NCBI RefSeq assembly: GCF_042684705.1
Contig: NZ_JBHULZ010000023.1
Location: forward strand, 124,001 to 188,000
Reading direction: 5' to 3'
From: Mesonia sediminis
GTDB taxonomy: Bacteria > Bacteroidota > Bacteroidia > Flavobacteriales > Flavobacteriaceae
DNA: 64,000 nt
Shown here: positions 33,089 to 41,785 of the stretch, piece after piece
How positions within the stretch are numbered: position 1 is the stretch's first letter
Layout of the letters: each line of letters begins with the position of its first letter
Translations under genes and position numbers: made by a program
The notes under the pieces: model-generated
The model's database searches: none
What the model saw: only the letters and a program-made list of their open reading frames with translations
What the model was told of the DNA's origin: nothing

Positions 33089-34048
33089 ATGGCATACACG
33101 AATATACCTAGCGTTAATTTGGCAGATTTCATCAGTGATGATCCTAAAAGGAAAGAAAAATTTGTTCAGGAAATAGGTAAAGCTTATGAAGAAATAGGCT
33201 TTGTTTCTTTAAGTAATCATTTTCTTAGCGATGATTTAGTAAAAGAACTTTACAAAGAAGTTAAAGCATTTTTTGATCTGCCTTTAGCGGTAAAACAGAA
33301 ATATGAGATTGAAGGTTTAGGCGGCCAACGCGGGTATATATCTTTTGGAAAGGAGCATGCTAAAGGTAAAAAAGAAGGCGATTTAAAAGAGTTTTGGCAT
33401 TTTGGGCAAGAGCCAACAGATCCTGACCAGTTAGAAGAAGAGTATCCTGAAAATGTAGAAGTGAAAGAATTACAAGATTTTAATAAAACCGGAATGGAAG
33501 CTTATAGAATGCTTGAAAAAACTGGCATTTATGTACTTAGAGCCTTGGCTTTATACATCGGGTTAGACGAGCATTATTTTGACCAATGGGTACAGGATGG
33601 AAATAGTATTTTAAGACCTATTCACTATCCGCCTATTACAAGTGAACCAAAGGGTGCAGTAAGAGCAGGTGCCCATGGTGATATTAACTTAATTACGCTG
33701 TTAATGGGTGCTTCTACAGGTGGCTTACAAGTTTTAAGAAAAGATGGAGAATGGATAGACGCAATACCTAAAGAGGATGAATTAGTGATAAATGTTGGTG
33801 ATATGCTAGAACGCCATACCAATAACAAGTTGCGCTCAACTATTCACCGAGTTATTAATCCGCCTAAGGAAGAATGGGGCAAACCAAGATACTCAATTCC
33901 CTTTTTTATGCATCCTAAAAGTAGCATGAAGCTAAATTGCCTAGAGGAATGTGTGAATGAAGATAATCCTAAGCAGTACGAAGATATTACCGCTGGTGAG
34001 TTTTTACACCAACGCTTAGTTGAAATTGGTCTTATTGATAAAAAATAA
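33089..34048 (+). CDS. Isopenicillin-N-synthase-like 2OG-Fe(II) dioxygenase
   Basis: This 319-residue protein belongs to the isopenicillin N synthase-like Fe(II)/2-oxoglutarate dioxygenases. It starts with an N-terminal DIOX_N domain (PSVNLADFI, FVQEIGKAYEEIGFVSLSNH) and has the iron site His-x-Asp in AGAHGDINLITLL and a distal His in LRSTIHRVINP, with the 2OG-binding Arg nearby (KPRYSIPFFM). The natural substrate is unknown; bacterial relatives are annotated generically. It has no signal peptide. The frame could start 9 codons earlier, but ATG at 33089 is preferred. SUI1 begins 2 bases after the stop, so they are co-transcribed. Confidence 0.9.
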   Translation: MAYTNIPSVNLADFISDDPKRKEKFVQEIGKAYEEIGFVSLSNHFLSDDLVKELYKEVKAFFDLPLAVKQKYEIEGLGGQRGYISFGKEHAKGKKEGDLKEFWHFGQEPTDPDQLEEEYPENVEVKELQDFNKTGMEAYRMLEKTGIYVLRALALYIGLDEHYFDQWVQDGNSILRPIHYPPITSEPKGAVRAGAHGDINLITLLMGASTGGLQVLRKDGEWIDAIPKEDELVINVGDMLERHTNNKLRSTIHRVINPPKEEWGKPRYSIPFFMHPKSSMKLNCLEECVNEDNPKQYEDITAGEFLHQRLVEIGLIDKK

Positions 34049-34050
34049 AT

Positions 34051-34383
34051 ATGGATTTAGAAGATCAATTAAAAAAATTATTCCCCGATCATCAACCCGA
34101 GGAAAATGATGATGAGCCTACAGAAGAACCTGATGGTTTGTGGCTTCAAGAAGAGCCATTATTGTGTAAATATGAAAAAAGAAAAGGCAAACCTATTACC
34201 ATTATCTCGGGGTATACTGGAGCACAAGAAGACTTTAAGCAATTAGCAAAAGAGCTAAAAACTCAACTGGGTGTAGGCGGCTCTTTTAAAAATGAGGAAA
34301 TTATTATACAAGGTGATTACCGACCTCAAATCATGGAATCACTTAAACAAAGGGGGTTTAATGTAAAGCGCGTAGGCGGATAA
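34051..34383 (+). CDS. SUI1/YciH-family translation initiation factor-like protein
   Basis: The 110-residue protein has an acidic N-terminal half (QPEENDDEPTEEPDG) and a C-terminal SUI1 domain: KRKGKPITIISGYTGAQED, LKTQLGVGGSFKNEEIIIQGD and GFNVKRVGG. This is the bacterial YciH kind, related to eIF1, which binds the 30S subunit and may affect start-codon choice or tRNA discrimination. It is the second gene of a plus-strand string and its start is 2 bases after the dioxygenase stop. The final GG is typical of the family. Confidence 0.88.
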   Translation: MDLEDQLKKLFPDHQPEENDDEPTEEPDGLWLQEEPLLCKYEKRKGKPITIISGYTGAQEDFKQLAKELKTQLGVGGSFKNEEIIIQGDYRPQIMESLKQRGFNVKRVGG

Positions 34384-34395
34384 TAAAGAATTAAA

Positions 34396-35277
34396 ATGGA
34401 AGCAATTAAAGAAAGTGAATTAATTTTAAATCCCGATGGTAGCGTTTATCACCTCAATTTACTACCCCATCAAATAGCCGATACCATAATAACGGTAGGT
34501 GATCCTAATCGGGTTAACCGAGTAGCAAAGCATTTTGATAACCTAGAGTACAGCGTTGATAAACGAGAGTTTCACACCAAAACAGGCACATACAAAGGAA
34601 AACGATTTACCGTTATATCTACTGGTATAGGTACAGATAATATAGATATAGTGCTCAATGAGCTCGATGCACTTGCCAATATTAATCTAGAAACGCGTAC
34701 TCCTAAATCAGAACATAAACAATTGACTTTTGTGCGTATTGGCACTTCTGGATCCATACAAAAGAGTATACCGGTTGATTCATTTGTTGTTTCTCAAAAA
34801 GGCCTGGGATTTGATGGTTTGATTTTTTATTATGAAAGTGACAAGGCCATTAATCCTAGCTTTACGAAAGCCATTCAAAAGCATTTAAAAATTCACCCAG
34901 GTAAACCTAAACCCTATATTATTGATGGCGATGAGCAGGTTGTAAAGCTTTTAGCTGAAGGCCAAGGTATTAAATTGGGAATCACAGGGTCAAATGTAGG
35001 GTTTTATGGTCCGCAGGGTCGTGTGCTTCGCGCAAAATTGCAGGATCCTAGTTTTATAGATCAATTGGTCGAATTCAAGTGCGATAATGAAATAATCACC
35101 AATCTTGAAATGGAAACCAGTGCCATTTTTGGGCTAAGTAAAATATTAGGCCACAGAGCCGCAGCAATCAATGCAATAATAGCCAATAGGGCAACGGGTA
35201 ATTTTAGTGAACAACCCAAAGAAAGTGTAGATAAGCTTATTTTATACACGCTTAACCAATTGGTAAAGCTTGATTGA
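34396..35277 (+). CDS. Nucleoside phosphorylase (uridine phosphorylase-like)
   Basis: The protein splits nucleosides with phosphate into base and ribose-1-phosphate. It has 293 residues with the PNP_UDP_1 fold: TVGDPNRVNRVAKHF near 30-46, STGIGTDNIDIVLNELDALANI near 76-97, and the substrate-binding EMETSAIFGLS near 235-245. The Glu-Met-Glu motif is that of NP-I enzymes; the sequence cannot tell uridine from purine nucleosides with certainty, although uridine-type is likelier. It follows SUI1 by 12 bases. Salvage with upp (20.6 kb) would make sense: uracil released here is the substrate there. Confidence 0.88.
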   Translation: MEAIKESELILNPDGSVYHLNLLPHQIADTIITVGDPNRVNRVAKHFDNLEYSVDKREFHTKTGTYKGKRFTVISTGIGTDNIDIVLNELDALANINLETRTPKSEHKQLTFVRIGTSGSIQKSIPVDSFVVSQKGLGFDGLIFYYESDKAINPSFTKAIQKHLKIHPGKPKPYIIDGDEQVVKLLAEGQGIKLGITGSNVGFYGPQGRVLRAKLQDPSFIDQLVEFKCDNEIITNLEMETSAIFGLSKILGHRAAAINAIIANRATGNFSEQPKESVDKLILYTLNQLVKLD

Positions 35278-35316
35278 TTTAACAAACTATTAAAAATATC
35301 CCCTCCTTTTTATTAG

Positions 35317-35324
35317 TAGTTTTG
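35317..35324 (+). promoter_or_regulatory. Candidate -7 element of ppk1
   Basis: TAGTTTTG, exact TAnnTTTG match, 14 bases before the ppk1 ATG; it may give ppk1 a promoter of its own inside the string. Confidence 0.4.
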
Positions 35325-35338
35325 AGCAAATTCAAAAA

Positions 35339-37393
35339 ATGAAACAAAGCCACGACGAAAATTATAAACACAGGGACTTAGATTGGCTAAATTTTAATAA
35401 GCGCGTTTTGCAAGAAGCCCAAGACCGTGTGAATCCGTTATATGAACGCATTAAGTTTTTGGCGATTTTTTCCTCTAATTTAGATGAGTATTTTAGAGTT
35501 CGGGTTTCTCAGTTGCGCCAAATTAAAAAAGTTGAGAAAAGTTTACGAAAAAAATTGGTCTTTAAACCCAATAAAAAGGTAAAGCAAATTTTAACCGAGG
35601 TTAAAGCCATGCAAGCCGATTTTGGAAAAGTTTTTCACGATGAAATAATACCCGATTTGGCTCAAAATGGAATATTTCTATTAAATGAAAAAGATTATAA
35701 TCCAAAACAAACTAATGAAGCAAAGCTACTGTTTCAAAACGTACTTAAACCTAAATTAGTTGCTCAAATTATTTCCTTTAACGAAGAAAAGCCTGTTTTC
35801 TTAGAAAACGACACCATATATTTCTTTGTAAATTTTAAGGGAGATAATAACGCAGGTCTTGTCAATATACCCTTTCCAGATTTCGGTAGGTTTTACGTTT
35901 TTAATGATAAAAGTAAAGGCTATTATATAACGTTTATCGATGATATTATAAGATTGAAGATGAATGAGGTATTCCCTGGAGAACAAATTGAAGGGATTTA
36001 CGAAATAAAAATGTCGCGTGATGCTGAATTATACATTGAAGACAAATATGATGGTGAATTAGCCGAAAAAATATATGATTCTTTAGCTCAACGCACCAAT
36101 GGGCAACCTACTCGCCTACTCTACGATGCCACCATTCCTCAAAAGCCCTTAAAAGCCTTACGCAAGCATCTTCAATTAGGTAAAGTAGACTTAATGCCTG
36201 GTGGCCGTTACCATAACTTTAGTGATTTTTTTGATTTTCCTATTCCTGAAAATAAGCTAAATTTAAAAAAAGAGAAATTAAAGCCTTTGAAACACAAAGC
36301 TTTTCTTAATCAAGAAGATTACTTTAAAGTGGTGCAAAACAAAGATGTTTTGGTTCATTTTCCTTATATGGATTTTACTGTAGTTGAAGAATTCTTAGAA
36401 CAAGCCGCCCAAGACCAATCGGTTACCGATATTAAAATATCTCTTTACCGTGTTGCCGATGAATCTAAACTAACCAGCTCTTTGATTAAAGCAATTAAAA
36501 ATGGCATAACGGTTACGGTTTTTATTGAAGCTAAAGCACGTTTTGACGAAGAAAACAATATCATTTGGGGGCGAAAATTTGAAAAATTAGGAGCCAAGGT
36601 GATTTATAGCTATCCTAAAATTAAAGTACATTCTAAGGTTTTTCTAATCAACCGAATTGAAAATGGTGAGAAATGCCGCTATGCCTACATAGGTACCGGT
36701 AATTTTAATAGCGAAACCAGTAAAATCTATTGTGATCATGGCATTTTTACTGCTCACGAAAAAGCCACAAAAGAATTGGATAGATTATTTAAAGTTCTTG
36801 AAGGAGAATTGATTATACCCCGGGCGAATCACCTACTCATATCTCCGTTCAACACGCGCAGAACCTTTACGCAATTAATATTGCAAGAAATTGATAACGC
36901 ACGGGCGGGTAATGAAGCCAAAATAGAAGCTAAACTAAATTCACTTGAAGATCAAGAAATTATTAATTTACTCTATAGAGCGAGTCAAAGCGGTGTAAAG
37001 GTAAGGTTGCTGGTGCGCGGATTTACTTGTTTGCGTGCCGGAGTAAAAGGACTTAGTGAAAATATTTATATAACCAGTATTCTTGATAATTATTTAGAAC
37101 ACGGTAGAATTTATGTTTTTCATAATAATGGAAATCCTAAAATGTATATGGGAAGCGCAGATTGGATGGAACGTAACTTAGATAGACGGATCGAAGTACT
37201 TTTACCAATTATAGACGATTCTATTTTTAAAGAGCTACGGGAAATATTAAATTTACAATTTCAAGATAATCAAAAAGCACGTATTCAAGATTATTTGGAG
37301 GATAATAGGTATGTAACCCAAGCCCAAGGAGAGAAACCTATACGCTCTCAAGTTAAAATTTACTCCTATTTAAAAGAAAAACACAAAGCATGA
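35339..37393 (+). CDS. ppk1: Polyphosphate kinase 1
   Basis: PPK1 makes polyphosphate from ATP and can run in reverse. The 684-residue protein has the N-terminal RDLDWLNFNKRVLQEA, the head domain with EYFRVRVSQLRQI, and two phospholipase-D-like catalytic halves. The first holds the autophosphorylated His in KIKVHSKVFLI and the IEAKARFDEE segment; the second has LEHGRIYVF with the second essential His. The length fits PPK1. The stop overlaps the next start by 4 bases (ATGA), so the substrate-binding-like gene is translationally coupled. Confidence 0.97.
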   Translation: MKQSHDENYKHRDLDWLNFNKRVLQEAQDRVNPLYERIKFLAIFSSNLDEYFRVRVSQLRQIKKVEKSLRKKLVFKPNKKVKQILTEVKAMQADFGKVFHDEIIPDLAQNGIFLLNEKDYNPKQTNEAKLLFQNVLKPKLVAQIISFNEEKPVFLENDTIYFFVNFKGDNNAGLVNIPFPDFGRFYVFNDKSKGYYITFIDDIIRLKMNEVFPGEQIEGIYEIKMSRDAELYIEDKYDGELAEKIYDSLAQRTNGQPTRLLYDATIPQKPLKALRKHLQLGKVDLMPGGRYHNFSDFFDFPIPENKLNLKKEKLKPLKHKAFLNQEDYFKVVQNKDVLVHFPYMDFTVVEEFLEQAAQDQSVTDIKISLYRVADESKLTSSLIKAIKNGITVTVFIEAKARFDEENNIIWGRKFEKLGAKVIYSYPKIKVHSKVFLINRIENGEKCRYAYIGTGNFNSETSKIYCDHGIFTAHEKATKELDRLFKVLEGELIIPRANHLLISPFNTRRTFTQLILQEIDNARAGNEAKIEAKLNSLEDQEIINLLYRASQSGVKVRLLVRGFTCLRAGVKGLSENIYITSILDNYLEHGRIYVFHNNGNPKMYMGSADWMERNLDRRIEVLLPIIDDSIFKELREILNLQFQDNQKARIQDYLEDNRYVTQAQGEKPIRSQVKIYSYLKEKHKA

Positions 37394-38238
37394 AAGAAAT
37401 AAAAATCGGTGGTGTGCCCGAGCATTTCAACTTTCCTTGGCATAAAGCAATGGAGCAGGGAAAATTTAAATCTAAAGACATTAAGGTGGTTTGGGAAGAC
37501 TTTTATGGTGGTTCGGGCCAATTAATTGAATCCCTAGCCAATGATGACATAAATATTGCCATTATGCTTACCGAAAGTGCTATACAGGCTATAGAACAAA
37601 ACTACCCCTTTCAAATTTTACAAAAATTTGTTGATACGCCACTAATGTGGGGAATTCACGTGGCTGAGAATTCTACTTTTACCAATGTAGACCAGTTGAG
37701 GGGTAAAAAAGCTGCCATAAGCCGACGTGGTTCGGGTAGTCATCTCATGGCTTTTGTGCATGCCAAACAACAAAATTGGGATTTAGAAAAGTTAACGTTC
37801 GAAAACGTAAAGAACTTAAACGGAGCCTTAAAAGCCCTACCCCAAGATCAAGCCCAGTATTTTTTATGGGAACATTTTACAACTAAGCCTTTTGTAGATC
37901 AAAAAATTTTTAGACGCCTGGGAGACATCCCAACGCCTTGGCCATGTTTTGTATTGGTAGCAAAAGAAGCATTCATACAAAATAATAAAGACTTACTTGA
38001 AAGTCTTCTAAATGTGATTAATCAACTATCAGCCGATTTGAAAGAACAAACCGATTTAGTCGATGAAATTGCCGAAAAATATAAACTCGATAAAACGGAT
38101 GTTGAAAAATGGCTTAATCAAACGGAGTGGAGTCAAAATAAATTAAGTGAGGCTGAATTAGAGGAAATTCAAAAAGAGTTATTAGCCTTAGGTTTAATAA
38201 ATTCAAGTTCAAAACATCAAGATATTTGTGTAGTTTAA
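37390..38238 (+). CDS. Cytosolic NMT1/SsuA-like substrate-binding protein
   Basis: This 282-residue protein has the fold of ABC-transporter binding proteins of the NMT1/ThiY/SsuA kind: IKIGGVPEHFNFPWHKAMEQGKF, where the ligand site usually begins, then GGSGQLIESLANDDINIAIMLTES, and GKKAAISRRGSGSHLMAFV. Oddly it starts right at the fold with no signal peptide, so it should stay in the cytosol. No ABC permease or ATPase is nearby. It is coupled to ppk1 by a 4-base overlap. Relatives may instead act as enzymes or ligand sensors; the ligand is unknown. Confidence 0.8.
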   Translation: MKEIKIGGVPEHFNFPWHKAMEQGKFKSKDIKVVWEDFYGGSGQLIESLANDDINIAIMLTESAIQAIEQNYPFQILQKFVDTPLMWGIHVAENSTFTNVDQLRGKKAAISRRGSGSHLMAFVHAKQQNWDLEKLTFENVKNLNGALKALPQDQAQYFLWEHFTTKPFVDQKIFRRLGDIPTPWPCFVLVAKEAFIQNNKDLLESLLNVINQLSADLKEQTDLVDEIAEKYKLDKTDVEKWLNQTEWSQNKLSEAELEEIQKELLALGLINSSSKHQDICVV

Positions 38239-38256
38239 AAATTAACGCAACCTTTG
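38225..38256 (+). promoter_or_regulatory. Candidate promoter of the 38-residue membrane peptide gene
   Basis: TTTG (38225-38228), 20 bases, then AACCTTTG (38249-38256), which misses TAnnTTTG at one base. It lies 37 bases before the ATG at 38294 and overlaps the end of the upstream gene. Confidence 0.35.
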
Positions 38257-38293
38257 CGCCTTTTTTGCATCTAGTGAGTAAAGGCCAGAGATT

Positions 38294-38410
38294 ATGATCG
38301 TTTTTTTAATTGTTTTAGCAGTATTGTTGTTTTTAAATTTGATTTTATTTCTTTTCAGCAGAAATAAATTGGAGAAGCAGCCAGACGCCGAAAAGTATGG
38401 TGTTGAATAA
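38294..38410 (+). CDS. Small single-span membrane peptide
   Basis: A 38-residue frame of ATG to TAA: MIVFLIVLAVLLFLNLILF forms a membrane helix, followed by a positively charged juxtamembrane patch (SRNKLEK) and a short polar tail (PDAEKYGVE). The positive patch right after the helix predicts N-out, C-in topology. It is bounded by a promoter-like element upstream and ends one base from the convergent ung stop. I cannot name a family. Clean start, stop and composition argue for a real gene, but its shortness keeps confidence moderate. Confidence 0.5.
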   Translation: MIVFLIVLAVLLFLNLILFLFSRNKLEKQPDAEKYGVE

Positions 38411-38411
38411 T

Positions 38412-39077
38412 CTACCATTGTATAGGATTTCCTCCTTTACGGATTAAAATTTCGTTAGCTTTACTAAAATGCTTGTTTCCAAACCAATAGCCTCTATTGG
38501 CACTTAAAGGAGAAGGATGCCCGCTAAGGAGTACATGGTGTTTTTCAACATCTATTAATTTTTTCTTTTTCTGAGCAAATCCGCCCCAGAGCATAAAAAT
38601 TACACCACTTTTTTCTTTAGAAATAGCTTGTATACAAGCATCTGTAAATTGCTCCCACCCCATTTTTAAGTGGCTACCGGGTTTTTTCTCTTCTACGCTT
38701 AAACTTGCGTTTAACAAAAGTACACCTTGCTGCGCCCACGCACTTAAATCGGTTGTAATATGAGGTTTTGCTTGTATATCCTCCTCAATTTCTTTAATTA
38801 TGTTTCGCAAACTAGGAGGTGCCTTTATACCATTGGGTACAGAAAAAGCTAATCCATCGGCTTGGCCAGGTCCGTGATAAGGATCTTGCCCTAAAATAAC
38901 TACCCTAGTTTCATTAAAATCGCACAAATCAAATGCTCTAAAAATAGATTCTTGAGCAGGGTAACAAGTTTTGTTGTGATAAACATCATTTAAAAATGAA
39001 GTTAAATCCGTAAAGTAATCTTTTGTAAATTCTTTTTCCAATACCTTTGTCCATCGCTCACTTAAAGTAAATTCCAT
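38412..39077 (-). CDS. ung: Uracil-DNA glycosylase
   Basis: Ung excises uracil from DNA and starts base-excision repair. The 221-residue protein has the catalytic loop GQDPYHGPGQADGLAFSVP (Asp of QDPYH), the LLNASLSVEEKKPGSH loop, and GHPSPLSA of the leucine/minor-groove site. This is family 1 UDG; the length is normal. The frame also offers TTG one codon upstream, but ATG at 39077 is preferred. No -7 element is apparent for ung in the spacer it shares with mutS2. Confidence 0.96.
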   Translation of the reverse strand: MEFTLSERWTKVLEKEFTKDYFTDLTSFLNDVYHNKTCYPAQESIFRAFDLCDFNETRVVILGQDPYHGPGQADGLAFSVPNGIKAPPSLRNIIKEIEEDIQAKPHITTDLSAWAQQGVLLLNASLSVEEKKPGSHLKMGWEQFTDACIQAISKEKSGVIFMLWGGFAQKKKKLIDVEKHHVLLSGHPSPLSANRGYWFGNKHFSKANEILIRKGGNPIQW

Positions 39078-39089
39078 CAATAATTTATT

Positions 39090-39097
39090 TAAATTTG
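39090..39097 (+). promoter_or_regulatory. Candidate -7 element of mutS2
   Basis: TAAATTTG, exact match to TAnnTTTG, 25 bases before the ATG at 39123. Confidence 0.5.
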
Positions 39098-39122
39098 TAC
39101 CGACTACGAATGTAGAAAAACT

Positions 39123-41306
39123 ATGATTAAGATTTCAGAAAAAACACTAACAGATTTAGAGTTTAATCAAATTGGCAAACAACTTGCCGAGGCTTGTATT
39201 ACCAGTAATGGTAAAGATCTAGCTTTAAATTTAAAACCCTACCCTAGCGTTGAAGCTAGTAAGCAGTCGCTATTTCAAACCCAAGAATACAAATCTTCGG
39301 CTTTTGAAGAGAAACCCGTTCCTAATCACGGCTTTGATGCGGTAGACAAAGAAATTAAGCTATTGAAGCTAGAAAATAGTGTTTTGGAATTGCTGGGTTT
39401 TCGAAAGATTTTTTCTTTGGCACAAACCACAAATATTCAGCTTAGGTATTTCCACAAATATCAAGAACTTTACCCTAATTTGTACCAGCGCAGTCAGGAG
39501 GTTTATTATACTACTCAAATTGAGCAAGACATATCGGCTATTGTTGATGAATACGGAGAAGTACGCAGTGAGGCTTCTGCCCTGCTACAACAAGTTAGAC
39601 GCTCTATTCAAGCCGTTCAAGACCAATTAAACAGTAGTTTTAATTCTGCACTAGGACATTATAATTCTTTGGGCTTTTTAGCCGATATTAAAGAAAGTGT
39701 AGTCGATAACATTCGGGTTTTAGCGGTAACGGCTATGCATAGAAAAAAAGTGAAAGGCGCTGTGCTAGGGAGCTCTAAAACGGGAAGTATCATATATATT
39801 CAGCCCGAACGCACTTTGAATCTTGAACGGGAATTAGGCAATTTAGTGTTTGAAGAAAAAGAAGAAATCAGACGCATCTTAAAAACATTGACCAATACCA
39901 TAAGGCCGCATGTAAAGCTGTTAAAAGCCTATCAGGATTTTTTAAGTTTTATAGATTTAACTGCGGCAAAGGTAAAATATGCCAAGCGCATGAACGGCGT
40001 TTTACCTATTCTATCTGAAGATCAAGAATTAGATTTAAAGGAGGCGTATCATCCGTTACTATTACTTAGCAATCAAGCTAAGGGAGCCAAAACCTATCCG
40101 CAAAGTATTCAATTAAATGAACAAAATCATATCGTAGTAATCTCTGGACCCAATGCGGGCGGTAAAAGTATTAGCTTAAAAACCGTTGGCCTTTTACAGT
40201 TGATGTTACAGGCTGGTATGTTGGTTCCTGTTCACGAATATTCACGAATGTGCTTTTTTAATAAAGTTTTAACCGATATTGGCGACAATCAAAGTATTGA
40301 AAACCACTTGAGCACTTACTCGTATCGACTAAAAAATATGCGGTATTTTTTAAAACAATGCGATGCGCATACCTTGTTTCTTATCGATGAATTTGGAACG
40401 GGAAGTGATCCTGAATTGGGTGGTGCATTAGCCGAAACCTTTTTAGAGGTTTTTTATGAGAAAAAGTCATACGGTATTATCACAACGCATTATGCCAATT
40501 TAAAACGAATGGCCCAAGAAACGCCAGGGATTAGCAATGCCAATATGCTTTTTGATGCAAAAACTTTAGAACCTCGGTTTAAATTGCATTTGGGTGAAGC
40601 AGGAAGTTCTTTTACTTTTGAAGTAGCACAAAAAAATGGTATCCCTTTTAGTTTAATCAACCGCTCTAAAAAGAAGGTTGAACGTGGTAAATTGCGTTTT
40701 GATAAAAGCATCGCTAAATTGCAACAAGAACGCTCAAAATTGGTTAAAACTACCACCTCACTTAAAGAAAAAGAACTTGTAGCGCAAAAGGAAAAACAAA
40801 AACTAGACGAGACCAACAAGCGGATTCAAGAAAAGTTAGAGGGTTTTCAAGAGCTATATGATGGTAACCAAAAGTTGATTTATTTAGGTCAAAAATTTGA
40901 GGACTTAGCCAAAGGATTCTTTGAAAACAAGAAGAAAAAAGAAATGGTAGCAGAATTTCTTAAACTAGTGGCTATAGAAAATTCTAAGCGCAAAAAAGCC
41001 AATAAAAAGGAAAAGCAAAAACAGGCTGCAGCTAAAAAGAAATTGGCACAAGAAGCGCAGCAAAAAATAGAGAAAATAAGACAGAAGAAAAAAGAAGAAA
41101 AAAAGAAAGAAGAGAAAAAAGCAAAAGAGAATACGGTAAAGCAATTGGCATCTTTTGGTATTAATGATCGGGTGCGTTTAGAAGGTAGTCGCTCTATTGG
41201 AACAATAGACCGTATCGAAAAAGGAAAAGCATTGGTAAATTACGGAATGTTTACCACCGAAACTCCTCTAAAACAATTAGAGTTAGTTCAAAAAGCAAAA
41301 AAATGA
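39123..41306 (+). CDS. mutS2: MutS2-family ATPase lacking a Smr domain
   Basis: MutS2 proteins bind branched DNA or stalled ribosomes. This 727-residue one has the MutS core: lever region, GPNAGGKSISLK Walker A, LIDEFGTGSDPELGGALAE Walker B and signature, then TTHYANLKRMA. After it comes a long Lys/Glu-rich helix (about 505-665) and a small KOW-like beta domain (FGINDRVRLEGSRSIGTIDRI). Typical MutS2 proteins continue with a C-terminal Smr nuclease domain; here the protein ends without one. The mismatch-sensing MutS1 N-terminal domain is also absent. The DCC gene overlaps its stop by 4 bases. Confidence 0.92.
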   Translation: MIKISEKTLTDLEFNQIGKQLAEACITSNGKDLALNLKPYPSVEASKQSLFQTQEYKSSAFEEKPVPNHGFDAVDKEIKLLKLENSVLELLGFRKIFSLAQTTNIQLRYFHKYQELYPNLYQRSQEVYYTTQIEQDISAIVDEYGEVRSEASALLQQVRRSIQAVQDQLNSSFNSALGHYNSLGFLADIKESVVDNIRVLAVTAMHRKKVKGAVLGSSKTGSIIYIQPERTLNLERELGNLVFEEKEEIRRILKTLTNTIRPHVKLLKAYQDFLSFIDLTAAKVKYAKRMNGVLPILSEDQELDLKEAYHPLLLLSNQAKGAKTYPQSIQLNEQNHIVVISGPNAGGKSISLKTVGLLQLMLQAGMLVPVHEYSRMCFFNKVLTDIGDNQSIENHLSTYSYRLKNMRYFLKQCDAHTLFLIDEFGTGSDPELGGALAETFLEVFYEKKSYGIITTHYANLKRMAQETPGISNANMLFDAKTLEPRFKLHLGEAGSSFTFEVAQKNGIPFSLINRSKKKVERGKLRFDKSIAKLQQERSKLVKTTTSLKEKELVAQKEKQKLDETNKRIQEKLEGFQELYDGNQKLIYLGQKFEDLAKGFFENKKKKEMVAEFLKLVAIENSKRKKANKKEKQKQAAAKKKLAQEAQQKIEKIRQKKKEEKKKEEKKAKENTVKQLASFGINDRVRLEGSRSIGTIDRIEKGKALVNYGMFTTETPLKQLELVQKAKK

Positions 41307-41719
41307 GAAAGGAATTACCAGTAAATAAAAAAATTATTTTGTTTGATGGCGTTTGTAATCTTTGCAACACTAGTGTAGATTTTATTATAAAGCGAGATAC
41401 CAAAGACGTTTTTCGGTTTGCTTCTCTACAAAGCGATTTCGGAATGCAATTGCTCGCTGAGCGCGGAATAGATACGCAAAAAATTGATTCTATCGTATAT
41501 ATTGATCCAGGAAATACTTATGAAATAAAATCTGATGCCGCCTTAGCAATAGCAGCCGAATTAAAGGGTTGGCCGAAAGTAATAAGTTATTTTAAATTTC
41601 TGCCTTCAGGTTTTAGAAATATGATTTATGATATTGTAGCTAAAAACCGATACCGTTGGTTCGGAAAAAAAAATACCTGCAGATTGCCCACTGAAAATGA
41701 AGCCGCTAAATTTTTATAA
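41303..41719 (+). CDS. DCC-family thiol-disulfide oxidoreductase (DUF393)
   Basis: The 138-residue protein belongs to the DCC family (DUF393). The name motif is visible: ILFDGVCNLCNTSVDF, with the CxxC pair in the thioredoxin-like position, then FRFASLQSDFG and a C-terminal YDIVAKNRYRWFGK. A redox role is predicted for the family but no partner is known. It has no signal peptide. It starts inside the mutS2 stop (ATGA overlap), so is translated with it, and a hairpin terminator follows. Confidence 0.9.
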   Translation: MRKELPVNKKIILFDGVCNLCNTSVDFIIKRDTKDVFRFASLQSDFGMQLLAERGIDTQKIDSIVYIDPGNTYEIKSDAALAIAAELKGWPKVISYFKFLPSGFRNMIYDIVAKNRYRWFGKKNTCRLPTENEAAKFL

Positions 41720-41738
41720 GTAGTTTAAATAAGTTAAA

Positions 41739-41771
41739 AAAAATCGGCAGGTATTCGCACAGCCGATTTTT
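41739..41771. terminator. Terminator between the DCC and secreted-protein genes
   Basis: AAAAATCGGC and GCCGATTTTT pair in a 10-bp stem around a 13-base loop between two convergent genes. Confidence 0.75.
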
Positions 41772-41785
41772 ATATTTAAGTAAAG

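Noticed and set aside
40490..40819. Minus-strand frame inside mutS2, Ser/Phe/Cys-rich
   Set aside because: Antisense shadow of the Lys/Glu-rich helix of MutS2; no upstream signals.
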